This document shows, one piece after another, positions 26,101-39,500 of a stretch of DNA of 64,000 nt (positions within the stretch are counted from its first letter, which is position 1; the number at the start of each line of letters is the position of its first letter). The stretch is taken from contig NC_091017.1 in NCBI RefSeq assembly GCF_041296385.1, forward strand, positions 54,620,214-54,684,213, written 5' to 3'. The translations under genes were made by a program, and so were the position numbers. The notes beneath the pieces are model-generated. The model saw only the letters and a program-made list of their open reading frames with translations, searched no databases and had not been told where the DNA came from. Origin of the DNA: Aphelocoma coerulescens (Eukaryota > Chordata > Aves > Passeriformes > Corvidae).

Positions 26101-27493
26101 TGGATTTGGACCATTATTTCCAGGAGAACAGAGGAAAAACTGGCACTAACCTACCTCCCACATCAAGCCCTATAAAATTTTCTACCCCAAATAGAAAACA
26201 CGAAATCTTTAACTCAAAATTGATCAGCTTTATTTGTAGCATTGCTAAACCTAACTTTCTCAGATGTGAAGAAACCATTTCTATGCAAGTTTTCAATCAG
26301 GGCAACAAGCTCAACAAATACCATTGAAGCACTCTGGAGGATACACCCAGCACACACATCTCTAAAATTGCCAATAGGACAATCAGCTGAAAACAAAGTT
26401 ATAATAGACAGGGTCAGGCAAATAATGAGCTGTGCTGTAATTCTGTAATTTACATTATTAGTCATAAATCAGTTATTTGTGATGATTATATTTAATAATT
26501 TTCCTAGACTACTAAAATTGCGAAGATAAGGTGTCTTGACACGTCAATAATATTGTCATTTTATTACAAAAATGAGATCTAAATTATTTACAAATCCCTT
26601 GACTTATATTGACTCACAAATAAGAAACAGGCTTCAACACCAGCATTTGATATTCACCATTCTGTTGTGGTCCCTTCAGACAGATAAATTGATTAACCTT
26701 GATGGAACCCCGCATGCATTGCCTTCCCTTGAAATGGTAAATTAATGAATTTCATTTATTCAATTAATTCTGGTTTTCACTTCAGCTATGTCCTTAAAAG
26801 CAGCTTTGACTTTTATTCTTTTACTGTTGACACATTGTGAAATATTGTATACAGGGAGCCTAGAAAAAAATGAGCCAAAATAGGGCCATGAACTGGTACT
26901 CAACTCTTCTCCTTAAAAATTCCACTAAGTACAATGAGATTTTCATGTTACATCCATTTGACAAATCTTTTCAACTGTGCCATAGTAAACAATCATACAT
27001 TTGATTTTTTTTAATTTTAGGACTGGTACTGATTAGTACCTCCAATGTTCCTTTTTCTCTTCAAGCTGATATGTTTAATAAGTGTATTATTGTCATAATT
27101 ATTCTTCAAAAGTCAAGAGAGATCCTGGATAACATTTACTTCAATAGGAACATTCCCAGGGAAATGAAACTAAAAAACAAATTGTTAAATGAAAACTAAA
27201 GAAGGCAAACAGAAACTTTAGATTTCAATTTATTTTATAATATTATTACTCATAATTTTGGTTTGTGAGTCATAATTTTCACTTTTTGCTTTTACATCTG
27301 CCAGAGTTTTCAATAAGTATCTGCTACTCTTTGGGAAAGAGTTTTTGGTAAGCTATAAGCCCTGTTTATTCGCAGGTCTATCCCCTTGGTGGGGAAATTT
27401 GAGCACACAGTAGGACCTTCTCTGAAATTGCTTTTGAAGATTCACCCATTAGAAAAATATTAGTAATGTTTTTTACATACAGAGCTATGGCTC

Positions 27494-27519
27494 TATATCT
27501 ATCTATGTGGATAGATATA
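27494..27519. repeat. Perfect inverted repeat (hairpin)
   Basis: TATATCTATC, a six-base loop (TATGTG), then GATAGATATA form two perfect 10-base arms. It probably arose from a TATC/GATA simple repeat. Confidence 0.8.
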
Positions 27520-29619
27520 CATGAGCATACGTTGTCTGAGCAATTAATGATGCTGCAGCCTTATAACAGATCAACATTGATTAGCTGTTCTCAGCAAACC
27601 TGAGAGGAGTATGCACACACATGACACATGGAGAACATTTCAAAAGAAATATAGACACTGATAGGTGTATAATTTTCTGTTCAAATTATTTGAGCACATC
27701 ACTGTTGGGTAGGCACATGCCCCTATCTTAATCTGCTACAGCTATTCAACTGGTGCCACCATTGTCATGTCTTTTAGCATATTGGATTATAAATGTGATA
27801 TTGTCCTATTTTACCCTGTGAAATGCTGCAAAAAGGCAGTGACATCATGTAGACTCTGTCACTTCCTAAGGAACAGAATATCAACATATTAGTTTTCCTT
27901 GTTGTCAAAAAACCAGCAGGTTGGGTGTGGTGGGTTACTCTGAGAACACACAACATGGAAGTTATGAGAGAGAAACTCAAAGACATACTTTTGGCTTAGT
28001 AGTAAACACTAGAGGATGTGCCTTCATTCACTCGAACTGTCTGTAGAGACAGCACTCCCTTAAAATCTGGAAAGAGATCTTTGAGCTCAGTTTCAAGATC
28101 TGGCTATAGGTCACATGAAGTAGAACTGAAAATGTGAAGTAGTAGCTAAAAGCACTGACTGGGCTGTGCACAAAAATTTCATGTTAGATTTGAGAAAACT
28201 TCCCAGTTAAATTCATAAATTCTTACTGACATGAATATAAATACAGAAAAAAATGCATTTCCACAAACACAACATTTAAATACATTATTAACTTAGTTAT
28301 AACAATATTAATATTTCTTAAGTGATCTTATATCCTTTTTCACTCACCTTTTTCACCTTATCACAAGAGTTGAAGCACAATTTTTGATCTCTAAAGAGGT
28401 TTCTAAACTAAAAATTCTACAATAGCTAAAAGACAAGTAGACAAAAAGTTGTGAAATTCTGCAATTATTTTTATTACTCTCTTTTTGGAATGCACAATCA
28501 TGCTGTAAGTCTTCATCTGAGTTCTGAGACTTCAAAAAGTGTTTATGAGCCATATAAAATGCAAAACATAAATTATCAGACAACAATCTGCAGACAGATC
28601 TATGAATCAAAAATTCCTAAAGTCTGTGTGATTTCCTATTGGTCTTAATCCTTCACTAAGGTTTTATTTTTTCTCTCATGCTTACACTCCTGATAGCATA
28701 ATAGGGGTGTTTAGATGAGTAGTGGGTTGGAGAAGATGAACTGTCATCCCTTTTTCTAAAATCTCTTCTGATTATTTCCATCCTCATTCTGTCAAAATTT
28801 CTGTCAAAATATTCTGTAAGAATAATTTGATCCCAGATGACCATGTAAAACTTATCAAAAAATTAAAAATCTCTTACAGGGACCAGTGTAAGTAATAACG
28901 ATTTAGGCGGAAACTGAAGCAGCACAAAATGACATCCCTGCAACTCCTCAACTGAAAATCAATTTTTTTTTTACAAAAACATTGATTACTACATTCAAGA
29001 TAAATCACTTATTAAAAATTTGAAATGCTAAACATGCTAAGTATTTTCTCACATTGTTAAGGCTTTCATGGCTGAACCTGAGCTTACTGAGCAAGCACAC
29101 TCAAAGCAACACTTCAGTTTATTTTATTGGTTTGAAGCAAGCTAATTATTTTTTAAAGTCCAAAACTTTTACTGCTCCTACGCCTTATTACCTTGCCAGC
29201 TGAAGCTTTCTTCAAAGCTCTGAATTCTGCTCACTGAAGTGGAGGGATATTCAGAATAATCTGTGTGGATTCAGTGCAGTCTGTGTTTAACACCACAATG
29301 CAAAGGGAGAAACTGCAGAGCAGGAGGGAAGTGATATTGCTGAACACCAGACAAGAGAAAATATCTTGTTTCTGAGCAGCAGGAGATTATTTTATCAGCA
29401 GAAAGTACCTATTCACTACAAGGTCTGGAGGTTAACACCTTACTTTAACTGTATTCCCTACCAGGACTTGTTCCTTCACCAGCAGGGTGATTATGCCTTT
29501 TCATTCCCAATGTGTGTTCAGCTTTCATTGTACAAATGTCCATGACCTCTTGACTATCACAGCAGGTTTATGTTAGGCTACACATAAATTCCATTCATGA
29601 AAAAAAGGAAGAAGAAGAA

Positions 29620-29772
29620 AGATGCCCCATCCCTGGCAGTGTTCAAGGCCAGGTTGAATGGGGCTCTGAGCAACCTGGTCTAGTGAAAGATGTCCCTGCC
29701 CATGGCAGGGTGGTCTGGAACTAGATCGTTTTCAGGGTCCCTTCCAATGCAAGCCATTTTGTGATTCTATGA
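29620..29772 (+). mobile_element. CR1 3' end (sense)
   Basis: Clear avian CR1 3' end. It runs GATGCCCCATCCCTGGCAGT, GTTCAAGGCCAGGTTGAATG, GGGCTCTGAGCAACCTGGTC, TAGTG…, CCCTGCCCATGGCAGGG, GGAACTAGATCGTTTTCAGG and ends TTTTGTGATTCTATGA. It is about 150 bases long, 5'-truncated just upstream of the 'CCATCCCTGG' zone, and preceded by a GAAGAAGAAGAAA purine tract. Divergence is moderate. Confidence 0.92.
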
Positions 29773-29836
29773 AGAAATAGAAGAAAAGACCTACAAAGGC
29801 TAATGGAAGTATTTATTAAGGGCTTACAAAAATTGT

Positions 29837-29862
29837 AAAGAAAAGAAAAGAAAAGAGAAAAG
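29837..29862. repeat. AAAAG microsatellite
   Basis: About five copies of AAAAG in a row with one imperfect GAGAAAAG unit. It lies 65 bases downstream of the CR1 3' end. Confidence 0.9.
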
Positions 29863-32800
29863 ACACCAATTAATAACCACCAATTTATCTCTTGACATTA
29901 GAGGATACTTAATTATTTAATTACTTATACTTTCAATATGCTTCCAATTTAAACGGAGCTTAGAAGGCCCTCACTATCAGGATGTCACTTGCTCAATGTT
30001 GAGTAGTAGGAGGAGACTCATTTTTCTAATAACCTTAACTTTTCTTTACAATGTTCTTGATATCCAGAGATTTCAGGAGTAAAAGTGATGTAGGGATAGA
30101 ACAACGATATGGAATGAGCAAGAAAAGAGTCCTGACAATCCATCTTCTGATTAAACAAAATTCTCTTTAAGCCCATAATGGCACAATCTACTAACATACA
30201 TTTATACCGAGGGTTACTGAAAGTGAACTTACACTGGCTGGAAAGGTACAGTGAAAAAACTGAAAATTTGCACACAAGGACAGACCTTGCATAATATATA
30301 TGCTTTATTCATTAGGATCTAGCACATTCAACTTGTTAGAACTATTTTACAGTACTGAATGACAAAAAAAATATAGGAAGAGTTTAATGTCTTTATGCTT
30401 TCTGTAACAGCTCCACTGTAGACAGATCAAACATTGTCTTACTTCCCAGATCTGCAAATGACAACAGTCAAATAAAAAATGCATCTCTAGAGAGCCCTGA
30501 ATGGGAAGCTGTAGGAGTGCCAAAAAGTAAAATAGAATCTGGATGTGCCCTAACTTGTGGTAAATACATTTTTGATGGCTCTAAGATTATGTTTTATGGG
30601 AGGTGCCTCTGTGACTTCATACATCGTCTGTTTGGAGGATGGGCTAAAACAGTGCTGCCAGTTTCTTTACCTGGGACAATGAGTGATGTGGATAATGTGG
30701 GACACATGCAGGCCATATATGGTTTTAGGCACACACGTTGTCCTAGAAAAACGAAGTGCAGACCTCTGGTTTAGCACTTTATCATAGCGCTGTAACGGTT
30801 TCCTTCTCATCACTCACTCTTGTAGATGAAAGATACTGGTTAAAATTAGCACAATTTTCATTGCATAGCTACACTCTAAAAGTATGCTCTGTGCTTCCTC
30901 CAGAAGTTTTCATTCCTTTTTCCTCAGCTAATGTGCCCTTTCTTGAAGGGCAATGCAAAGCAGAAAAGGAACATATTACTTTGGGTCCATAAGAGCTCCT
31001 GCCACAAAGGCGTTCAAAATAGCTGTTTTATGCACTGAAAGAAAGCAACATAAAACTTTAAGGCTCTTTTTCATCTAAGTAAAATATGCCTATTTCTCTG
31101 TCTGCTGCTGATTTATGAATGGTAATAGTGAGAGCATTATAGTGGCAATGAAATGTCTGTGATGGCTTATTGACAGGAAAATCTCCATAGAAAAAATCAA
31201 GCTTTGAGACTCTAATGTGTGTCATTGGCCACAGGATCAAAACTCAGGAAGAATTGAGGTTTTCTTTTGTTCAGATGGGGCTTCAGAGCAGGTGCCTCTA
31301 GCTGTCATTAAGCAAACTGAGGATATGGTTATTTTACCAAAAAAAAGTTGGAGAAAAAGAAAAATTAGGACTTCAGGCCCAAAAGAACCGGTCTGATAGG
31401 AAATTTTATATTCCCATGGTATGAGGCAACAGATATGGGCTGAGGGGTTTCACCAGTGAAAATAAAAAGGCCACTGAGCTTTGTTCACTACCCAGAAAAG
31501 CCATTCCCCACTGTCCTTTTTGAGAGATCCTATAAATAGCATTATACTTTTGTAGCTCTGCTGCTGTTTTCATTTTCCTGCAAAACAACAAACCAAGTGA
31601 ATGCACACTGACTCATGTAATGATGAACTGACCCACTTCAAGGTCTCATCACTTTTCTTTCTCAGTATTCGTGAACATGAAACTCTCATTTTTAGTGGTT
31701 GTTTATGTCAACCAGTATACAAAATATATACAGAAGTCATACAACAGTTATTTGTAGTTCCAGCTTTTTTTCCCTACTACCACAGAAGAGCACAAGCAGA
31801 AAATTCCAAACAAACCAAATCAGTGAATTGTGCACGTCAGCTAAATAATATTTGCTGATTGAAGTAGATGGGAATGAAAGCTCAAGAAGCGAATCTTTAA
31901 CACTTTTTGGCTTTGGAGTTACTTTTTCAACTCTATCATTCCAGGTGAATTTTGTGAAAAAAATACAAAGGTTTTGAGTAGCCCATGAAAGCAGTCAGTT
32001 ATTCCATATTTTCATGCCCGAATCCCCAATATTTAAAATCCAAAACAATGCGTTTTGCAAGAGGAGGATGGATGCTGCATATGTTGTATGGGTGCATTTT
32101 AATAGGAAACATCAATAAATGACAGACAGAGAAAATAATGACTGAGAAGACTAGAAAAATGCTTAGATGAGTTTGCACAGCAATTGCATCCTACTACAGC
32201 TAAAGTATCCCTTGTGCAAAAAATATTTCTGCATTTAGATGAAGTGTGGAAATAGCTAGGTTCTTTTCTGCTTTACAGTGTCCTGGGTATACTACTCTGA
32301 TCAATGTAAAGTAGAACCAATCTTACTCCTTTTGAAACTTCTTACTTTTGTGGCAATTTTAACTATCCTGTTACATATCTTTTTCAGAATCTGCCTCTGT
32401 AACTTGACGACAGGAAACTAACCTTGAAAAACAGAGGAAAGCCAAAGTATGACTTGTGGCTAGAAGGGAGAAAGAAGGGAACAACCTGGAAGCCCTAAGA
32501 ACCAAGAAGGACTAGTTCCACTAATACTGTTCCACGGATACTTATATTTCCTGACTTCCTACAAACCAACATATGAAAAACACACCTCTGTTGATCCATG
32601 TGGCCTCACTGGTATGCAATTCAAGAATTAAGCTTCATTTTCTTCATCATTTGACCCCTTCCCTGTCTTGAAGTCACTTTCAATATTTCTGCACTCTCCT
32701 TCATTACAATCCCCAACAATTGCAGTTAAAAAATTGTTTCATGTATACTGGTAATGATTTTGAACAGTTCAGCGTAACCTATGTTTCAAAACTGCCAGAG

Positions 32801-35800
32801 TTACAAAAAGCTTGAAGCACTTGAAGGCCGCTTTACAGCTGTTTATCAGTGTTTTACAAAAGCTGAATTTTTTTTTAATATGTGATGTGTAATGTTTATA
32901 TAGAGACAATAAGAAAACAGAGCTGCTTTTCTTATTTTGTAAAGGGAGGTGCTGTGAGTAGTTCTGCAAGCCTAAATATCTCCAAAATGTCATGTGTGTC
33001 TCCTTATCAGAATATTTCCAGATACCTTGTTTTAAGTCTTTCATTAAATTATCATATATTTTCAGAGCATAAACCAGGAACCAGCATCTGCTTTGCTCAG
33101 TCAATAAAACAAACAGTGAAGTGTTATCACAAACGGTGCTTGATGTCAGGATGCTTCACGTTTCACACTGAACTAAATCCCAGGGAATGTAGGAAAGGGC
33201 TCCATTCAAACTGTCTCCAGCATTAATGGGAACAAGCTGCTCTATTTATATTCTTGAAGCAACCTGAACCAAACTAGCCCTGCAGCCACAGTCTCTCACA
33301 GCTACAAGATATCGCTGATGAGCTGACTTGCAGAATCTCCCTTCTAGGACAGGTCAGTGCTCCTGAACCACACATCCCAGAGGGCTCCAAGACCTTGCCA
33401 TTATCCTTTTTGACCACAGCAGGGCGGCTGTGATGCCGTTTGTGCACCAAATATTTAGGACTTTGCCTTTGGACTGGGAGAGACACTCATTTTCATTCAG
33501 TGCCAAGTCTCTATTTTCCCCCAACAATCTAAGTCCATGAAAAAATTACCTCTCCAAGATGGTGTCAGTAACTTGAGAGTGGGTACAAAAATGTGTTTGG
33601 CCCCTCGATGCTATACCCATGGGGATATTTTCAGTGACTGCAGCTGAGTGACTTCATGGAATTTCTTCCTCTATTTATTTTTTCTCCTTGTTTAATTAGA
33701 AATTGCATAGCCATAACCTCTCTATAAAATTTAATGTTGTCTGGAGGTAATTGAGGTTTATGTAAATTTTTATGACATACTAATGGCTTGAATAGAACTG
33801 AAACGGAAGACTATTTCATAAAGGAAACTGAAGACTGCTAATGAAAAGTCTCTAGAGTCAGCATGGAGAGAGACAAGACTGCCTTTCACCTGTATAACTC
33901 TAAGCCAAGCTAGTCTACTTTCAAATATAACATTTAAACCTTTGGCTATTAACAAAAAAAAATAGTATATAGTTATACTTTACCATACAATTCCTGAACT
34001 GAACTGGTGGTAGGAGGAAAGACTTCAATATATTAATTTTCTTCAACATTCTGAACTTCTTCTATCACAATATGCTCAGACCATTTGGAATTTTAATGCC
34101 TGGAAATAATAGTGCCTTTTAAAAGTGTCAAAGAATTTTGGGGAATTAATTCCTATTAGAGCAGGCGAGAATACAGTACCCTTGGGAAAGATAACGTACA
34201 ACAGTGCTTCGCCTTTGGGTTCATCTCTTCATAAGAAACCCATCTGATCACCATCTTAACATTTTATTACACAGTAACTAGTCACAGAAATTCTTATTTC
34301 TATGTTTTATATTTCTACTGAACTGAGCAAGGATCAAAAGCAATCACTTTTAAAGGCACTGCAGTCATTTCACTCCCACAATATTTTATCTTCCCTGCTT
34401 TCTCTTTCCCCTTTCTTCTTCCATTAAAATGTTGTTATTGTTGGGCTTCAAAGTCGTTGGGTTTCAACTAAGTAAAACCATGTCTTTTATCACAGAGAAC
34501 TATTCTCTTCAATGACCTGAAGATTTTTATGATGATTTATCCATCAGAAGAGGGGGAGAGGAAGGAAAAGGGTATTTGTCTAGATCTATAAATGTGATGA
34601 TTTAGTATTCTGGACACCCTTAAAACAACTCTCAACAAAAAAACTAACTTTCTTTTGATTTCAACAAACTTTGACTAAAGCTCTGCATGAGCAACAAATA
34701 TGCAGTGTGTATTTCATTATTTTTCTAATCCAAGTCTTGCTGGACTCAAGAGCCTTTCTGTCTTTCCTTAGGATAACTTTCATAGGGAAGGAAATTTTTC
34801 ACTTTTGAACTTCAAATATTTAGTTTACTTGTCCACACAATTTCTTAGCAGCCTCCAGTACATGAAGAGAGTCGGCTGGCACTGACCCCAAGAAGGAAGA
34901 CTTGGCAGTTGCTAGAGCACTTAGGAACTACAGAGGTAAGATAAAGAGTATTCAAGGAGTAATAGTAGTTTTGCAAACTGGCTAAATTTTTCCTTCTACC
35001 AGAAAAATTCCCTTTGAAGCTGGAAGCCATGTGTATTCACAAGATGGAAGGGGAAAAAAATGCTTTGAGTTTCCCGGAGACCTCTGGATCAATAACTGAA
35101 TATTTGTGACCAAGACCAGTGCTCGCACTGAAATTGCAATGGAGCTCTATGCTTCAGATCAAAGCACTCCCAGGTGGCATTAAAAACCCATCAAGAGAGA
35201 ATTTTGTCTCCATAGTTAAGCTATTTCCACTTTAATACCTGGCAAGACATGGAAAATTTACACCTATAATTTGTTTGCAAATGCATGCAGCCAGAGGAAA
35301 TGTCAACATTTCACTACAGAAAAAGCCAATTAATAATAAAGGTGAGCAAAATATTTAAAATAGAGCAAAATAGCAGCAGGTCAGAGCTTTAGAATTTGTC
35401 TATGTATGTGCAGTACTCATATATAAAAATATATTAATTTTGTTATAATAAATTATCGCTTATATAGAAAGAGATGGAGTTTCAGGGGTGGGTTTGTCTG
35501 TGGTGTTTACAGATTTTTTTTTCCACAAGCCCTACAGAAATTTGGTTTACAAAATGTATGTTTTTGTTTAAGTAAAGAAAGAAAGTTATGTCTCATACCT
35601 GCCAATATGAAGAGAAATTAAACTAATACTTCAATAACAACACTAGATTCCACTGAAAGAGTTTCAGTGAAAACATTTATTTTCATTTTTACATTAGTCA
35701 GGGAGTAAGTTTTTTTACACTACCGAAAGAAGCATAAGCATTTCCTAGTTTCCTGATTAAAAATATGTTTCAGTAATGAAATGAGGCAAATGAATCCTTA

Positions 35801-36259
35801 GGATGACAGTACCTCAAGGATTTGGTTTTTTCTTTTCAAACTATACATGCACAGGTTTTTCAACTTCTTTTGAATTCAAAAAGCAAAGCTTAAACCAAAG
35901 AGGCAAGACACAGTAGCAATGACATCTTACTATTCCAAATTATTAAGGCTGTTAAGACTTTTTCCTTTAGGATGGAATGTTCTCATGTGGCAGAGTTTTG
36001 CCATTAATTCAGGTGGAAGAACAAGCACAGCTGTTTGATCCCAAGCCTTTGAAAAGTGCTTCATTGCTTCTGCTCCTAACAAATCCCACTGACCCACATG
36101 CAGGGCTGTAGGCAATAAATCCCTCAGCGGAGGTAGCTGGCTGACTTCTCAGAAATCAGCACCCTGTTGAGTTTATTCAGGGGGCTTTTCTTTGCTTGAC
36201 TGTTATGACATTGCTACTGACTGCTAACCTGAATGTCACAAGAAGAGTTATGCTGGAAG

Positions 36260-36327
36260 GTTATTTCAGAGCTATATTCTGACATGTTGCTAAGTTATTT
36301 CAGAGCTATACTCTGACATGTTGCTGT
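36260..36327. repeat. 34-bp tandem duplication (two copies)
   Basis: Two adjacent 34-base units start GTTATTTCAGAGCTATA at 36260 and 36294. They differ at one internal base (T versus C) and in their last two bases. The near identity indicates a fairly recent local duplication. Confidence 0.9.
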
Positions 36328-36566
36328 TATATTTCTGCAAAGTGTAGTTGAATTTGCTTAACATAGGTATCTGAGCTGTTTGGCTATCTTTGCCATCTTT
36401 CTAAATCAGAATTTGCATGGTACTACATGAAGTTAATAAGGTCTGTTTAAGGCAAATTTGGCTACAGACATGAATTTTTCCTGCTATAGGGACTTCAGAG
36501 CACCTATACCATCTTAAATATAGAGGTTTTTGGGAAAGAGGGTGTTTATTTAGTGGCAATTTGGCA

Positions 36567-36591
36567 GGGGGCAGGGGGGTGAGTGTGGGGG
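36567..36591 (+). repeat. G-rich tract
   Basis: Three guanine runs of five, six and five bases (36567-36571, 36574-36579, 36587-36591) within 25 bases, with GGGAAAGAGGG-type runs about 35 bases upstream. It could form a G-quadruplex on the plus strand, but this is inference from sequence only. Confidence 0.55.
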
Positions 36592-39500
36592 TTTCAAGTG
36601 TTTTGAGTATTGTGTAGTTCTGGACATCTACTCCATAGTATAACTGAAGCATAGGGATTATGAGGTCTGCAGAATGTTCTGTCTATGAACATGATAGAAG
36701 TTTTCTTTGTTGTAATAGTTTGCAATGGAAAAGGATTTTTTATTTCTTGTGTAAATCATAAACTACCTCTGTAAGCTGTTTCAATTTCTAAGCTTTTTGA
36801 TTTTTACTAGGTGAGACCAAGTTTATCCAACAGATTTTCTGTGATACAAGGTATGCTTTATGAAATACAGTAGTACTCTTTTTAAAGTTTGTCTGGATCC
36901 AAGCTAGAGGCTTGCTGATCGTGACAGGTTAGCTAAATCTGCAGAGAAAATAATGCAGAGTGATATAAATTACAGTACAGTATAAATTATAACATTTTTG
37001 TCTGTCTATGGTCTTTACTGTAACATTGGTTTGCTACAGGTTGGTCAAGAGTTTTCATATATATTTTACAATAATTAAAATTCAAACTAATAATATTTGC
37101 AATTCTAGAATAAAATCTTCAATTAAAAAGTAATACTTTGTATTATTAAATAATTTAGGCAATTCCTTACATTTTTCCTTGCTGACTGCCACATTATGGA
37201 CAGGTGTCACATCATTAGTTGTCATCTAGCAAAATTACAAGACCAAGTTTAAGTTTTACATTCTTGGCTTTTGGCACTGCAGTAAGCATTTAAAATTTTG
37301 AAGACTATATCTCATGTAAGAATAACTGACCACAAAATATTTATAAAAGAGTCTACCCCGGGGGTATGTGAACAGATCATTGCATCAAATCTTCATGTAT
37401 ACAGGCACATGGTGGACATAACTAACACTTCCAGTGTTGTTTCTAAAGCTCTGTTAATTCTTCTCAATCTGGTGACATAACAAAAACTTTCAATTTTGTT
37501 TCTGAATTTTGTTAGTCTGGTTGACTCTAGTATCAATTGCCATTTTCTCCATGGTTATCTATTCAAAACAGAACTATTTGCCTCCAAACTTGTTCTATGT
37601 GAACAGAAATCTAGAGGATTTCAGATTAGCCACAACAATTTACGTTCTCTCATTATAATTAGCTGCTAAGAATTATCAGAGAAAAATAAAGGTGCATTGC
37701 CCTGAAACTTTCAAGGTTGTCTGCAGGAGACTCAGGACACAGTTACTAGTAATCCCTGAAAGAGTCCTGTACACAAGAAAAGAGAAAGCAAATGCAGTTT
37801 AAAAGCTGTCCCAAGAGGTTCTCTGAAGCCTTTATGGAAGCTGACAGTGTAATAACATCACTTGCCTCTTGGTGACGATGGAGTGGATCGGCCTTTTTGC
37901 AGAATAATGCAATGCATGCTAAAAAGGTACAAGTTTACAGCTCAACTAGAAAAACATGAGCTGCATAGTTGTTCAATAGGTGACAATCTCTAGGATGCAT
38001 AGGGACAGATGACATTCTCTATTCATAGCTTCTGTTAAAAAAGCTTATTCCTCCTTCTACAATAAAAGAACTGAAGCACTTCCATTTAACCATGCTAAGA
38101 AGTACTCTCTGCAGCAGAATTTTCAGGAGCCCATCAAAATGGGGAAAAGGTGGAAGGCTTAAAATGGACAGCTGACACCACAGAAGTCAGTTTTGATTCA
38201 AGGAAGAGCAGGATCCGTGAAGATTTTGGGAACAGGAGGAAGAGCAGACTGTGCAATGACTTACAAAGAAGCACGGGCTGTGAAGCCACTCTAGCTGAGG
38301 TTGCTGAGTTACCTGGTGCATCTCAGCCTTTCTCCTGGGATAGAAATTAGGTCATGTGTGTGATTATGGGCTTGCTTTAGAGTAGATGGAGGAATCATGG
38401 GATGTTTTTTTGACCCTGATATCTGGATAAAGAAGCCATTTGGCAATCTCTTGCTGAGAATGTGATTTAGATGCTGAATGAGCAGAGATATACAAAAATA
38501 TCTTAGCTGTTGATAATTTCTTATCTCTTTTGTTAGCAATATTCAAACATCTTAAACAATACTCTGGAACCCAAGATGAGAGCCTGATGAAGTTCATAAC
38601 TCTCATAGTCTGGTAGGTCCAGGCTAAAAGAACTGTGAATTTACAGAAAAAAAAAGTAAGTAGGAAGGTATCAACATAAATTACAGGTTATGTGTCAATG
38701 CATGCTGTAAATCCTCTTCATTAGGATTTGCTCAGGTATTCTGGCCAAGAGCTTAACAGAACACAAGGAGATAAATTAATTAGAAACCCATAAAATTATA
38801 GTAGACACTAGTTTATTTCCAGTCAAAAGAAAAAACTCTACGCCACATACATGGATGATATGGTTTTTTCCAGCAATCAGTCATAATGTTGGTTTTGGAG
38901 AGGAATATCAGATTCCAATATATGATTACAAGTTCCCAGGAGGGAGGAGTTTCTCCAAAGAATTGTTTAATACTGTGTCTCAAGTTAAGTGTGCAATTAA
39001 AATACATTGACAACTCTTACAATTTGAAACACAAAGCAAACTCTTTTGGCACAAAAGTCTTAATTGTCATGTCAGGTGTTATCTGGAGATATTTTATGTT
39101 ATCACAAAAGAATTTTGCAGCATGCATTTTGCTGCTTTAGAGTCAATAATTTTTTGATGAACACTTGAATGCATAGATACAAAATGGCATAGTGGTATTT
39201 TAAAGACCTTTGGATATATTTGCATATCGTACCTTCTGCTGCATAGGTAAAAATTATAGGAGTCCATAATAAACAATAAGATAGAAAAGAACAGTGGTCA
39301 GAATACTGAATAGCCTTGCAATTCTACAAAGCAATGTTTTTTTTTAAATTATTTTATGTTTTGTGCATTTGGAGGGAAAATAGGACTTTTGTTTAGTTGA
39401 AGTTTGTGTGTCCTTGGCGACTACTTGCTATTTGTTGGGGTTTTTTTTTACTTTTCAGACTACCATGAAAAATGAACTACCTTGGGCAGGGGGCAGGGGA

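Larger units (their letters stand above)
22200..29619. other. Unique AT-rich stretch, no gene recognised
   Basis: No gene supported. Open frames stay under 100 codons. A possible CR1 5'-region fragment is listed at 22915-23105, and a perfect 10-bp inverted repeat at 27494-27519. The region 26460-26790 is dense in ATTA/TAAT and TTGAT-type cores and could be noncoding regulatory sequence, but this is only an impression. No tRNA-like boxes were seen. Confidence 0.5.

Noticed and set aside
27494..27519. Hairpin as a microRNA precursor or terminator
   Set aside because: The arms are only 10 bases and derive from a TATC/GATA simple repeat.
32769..33226. Overlapping 111- and 114-codon frames on opposite strands
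   Set aside because: Antisense overlap and lack of motifs suggest chance openness.
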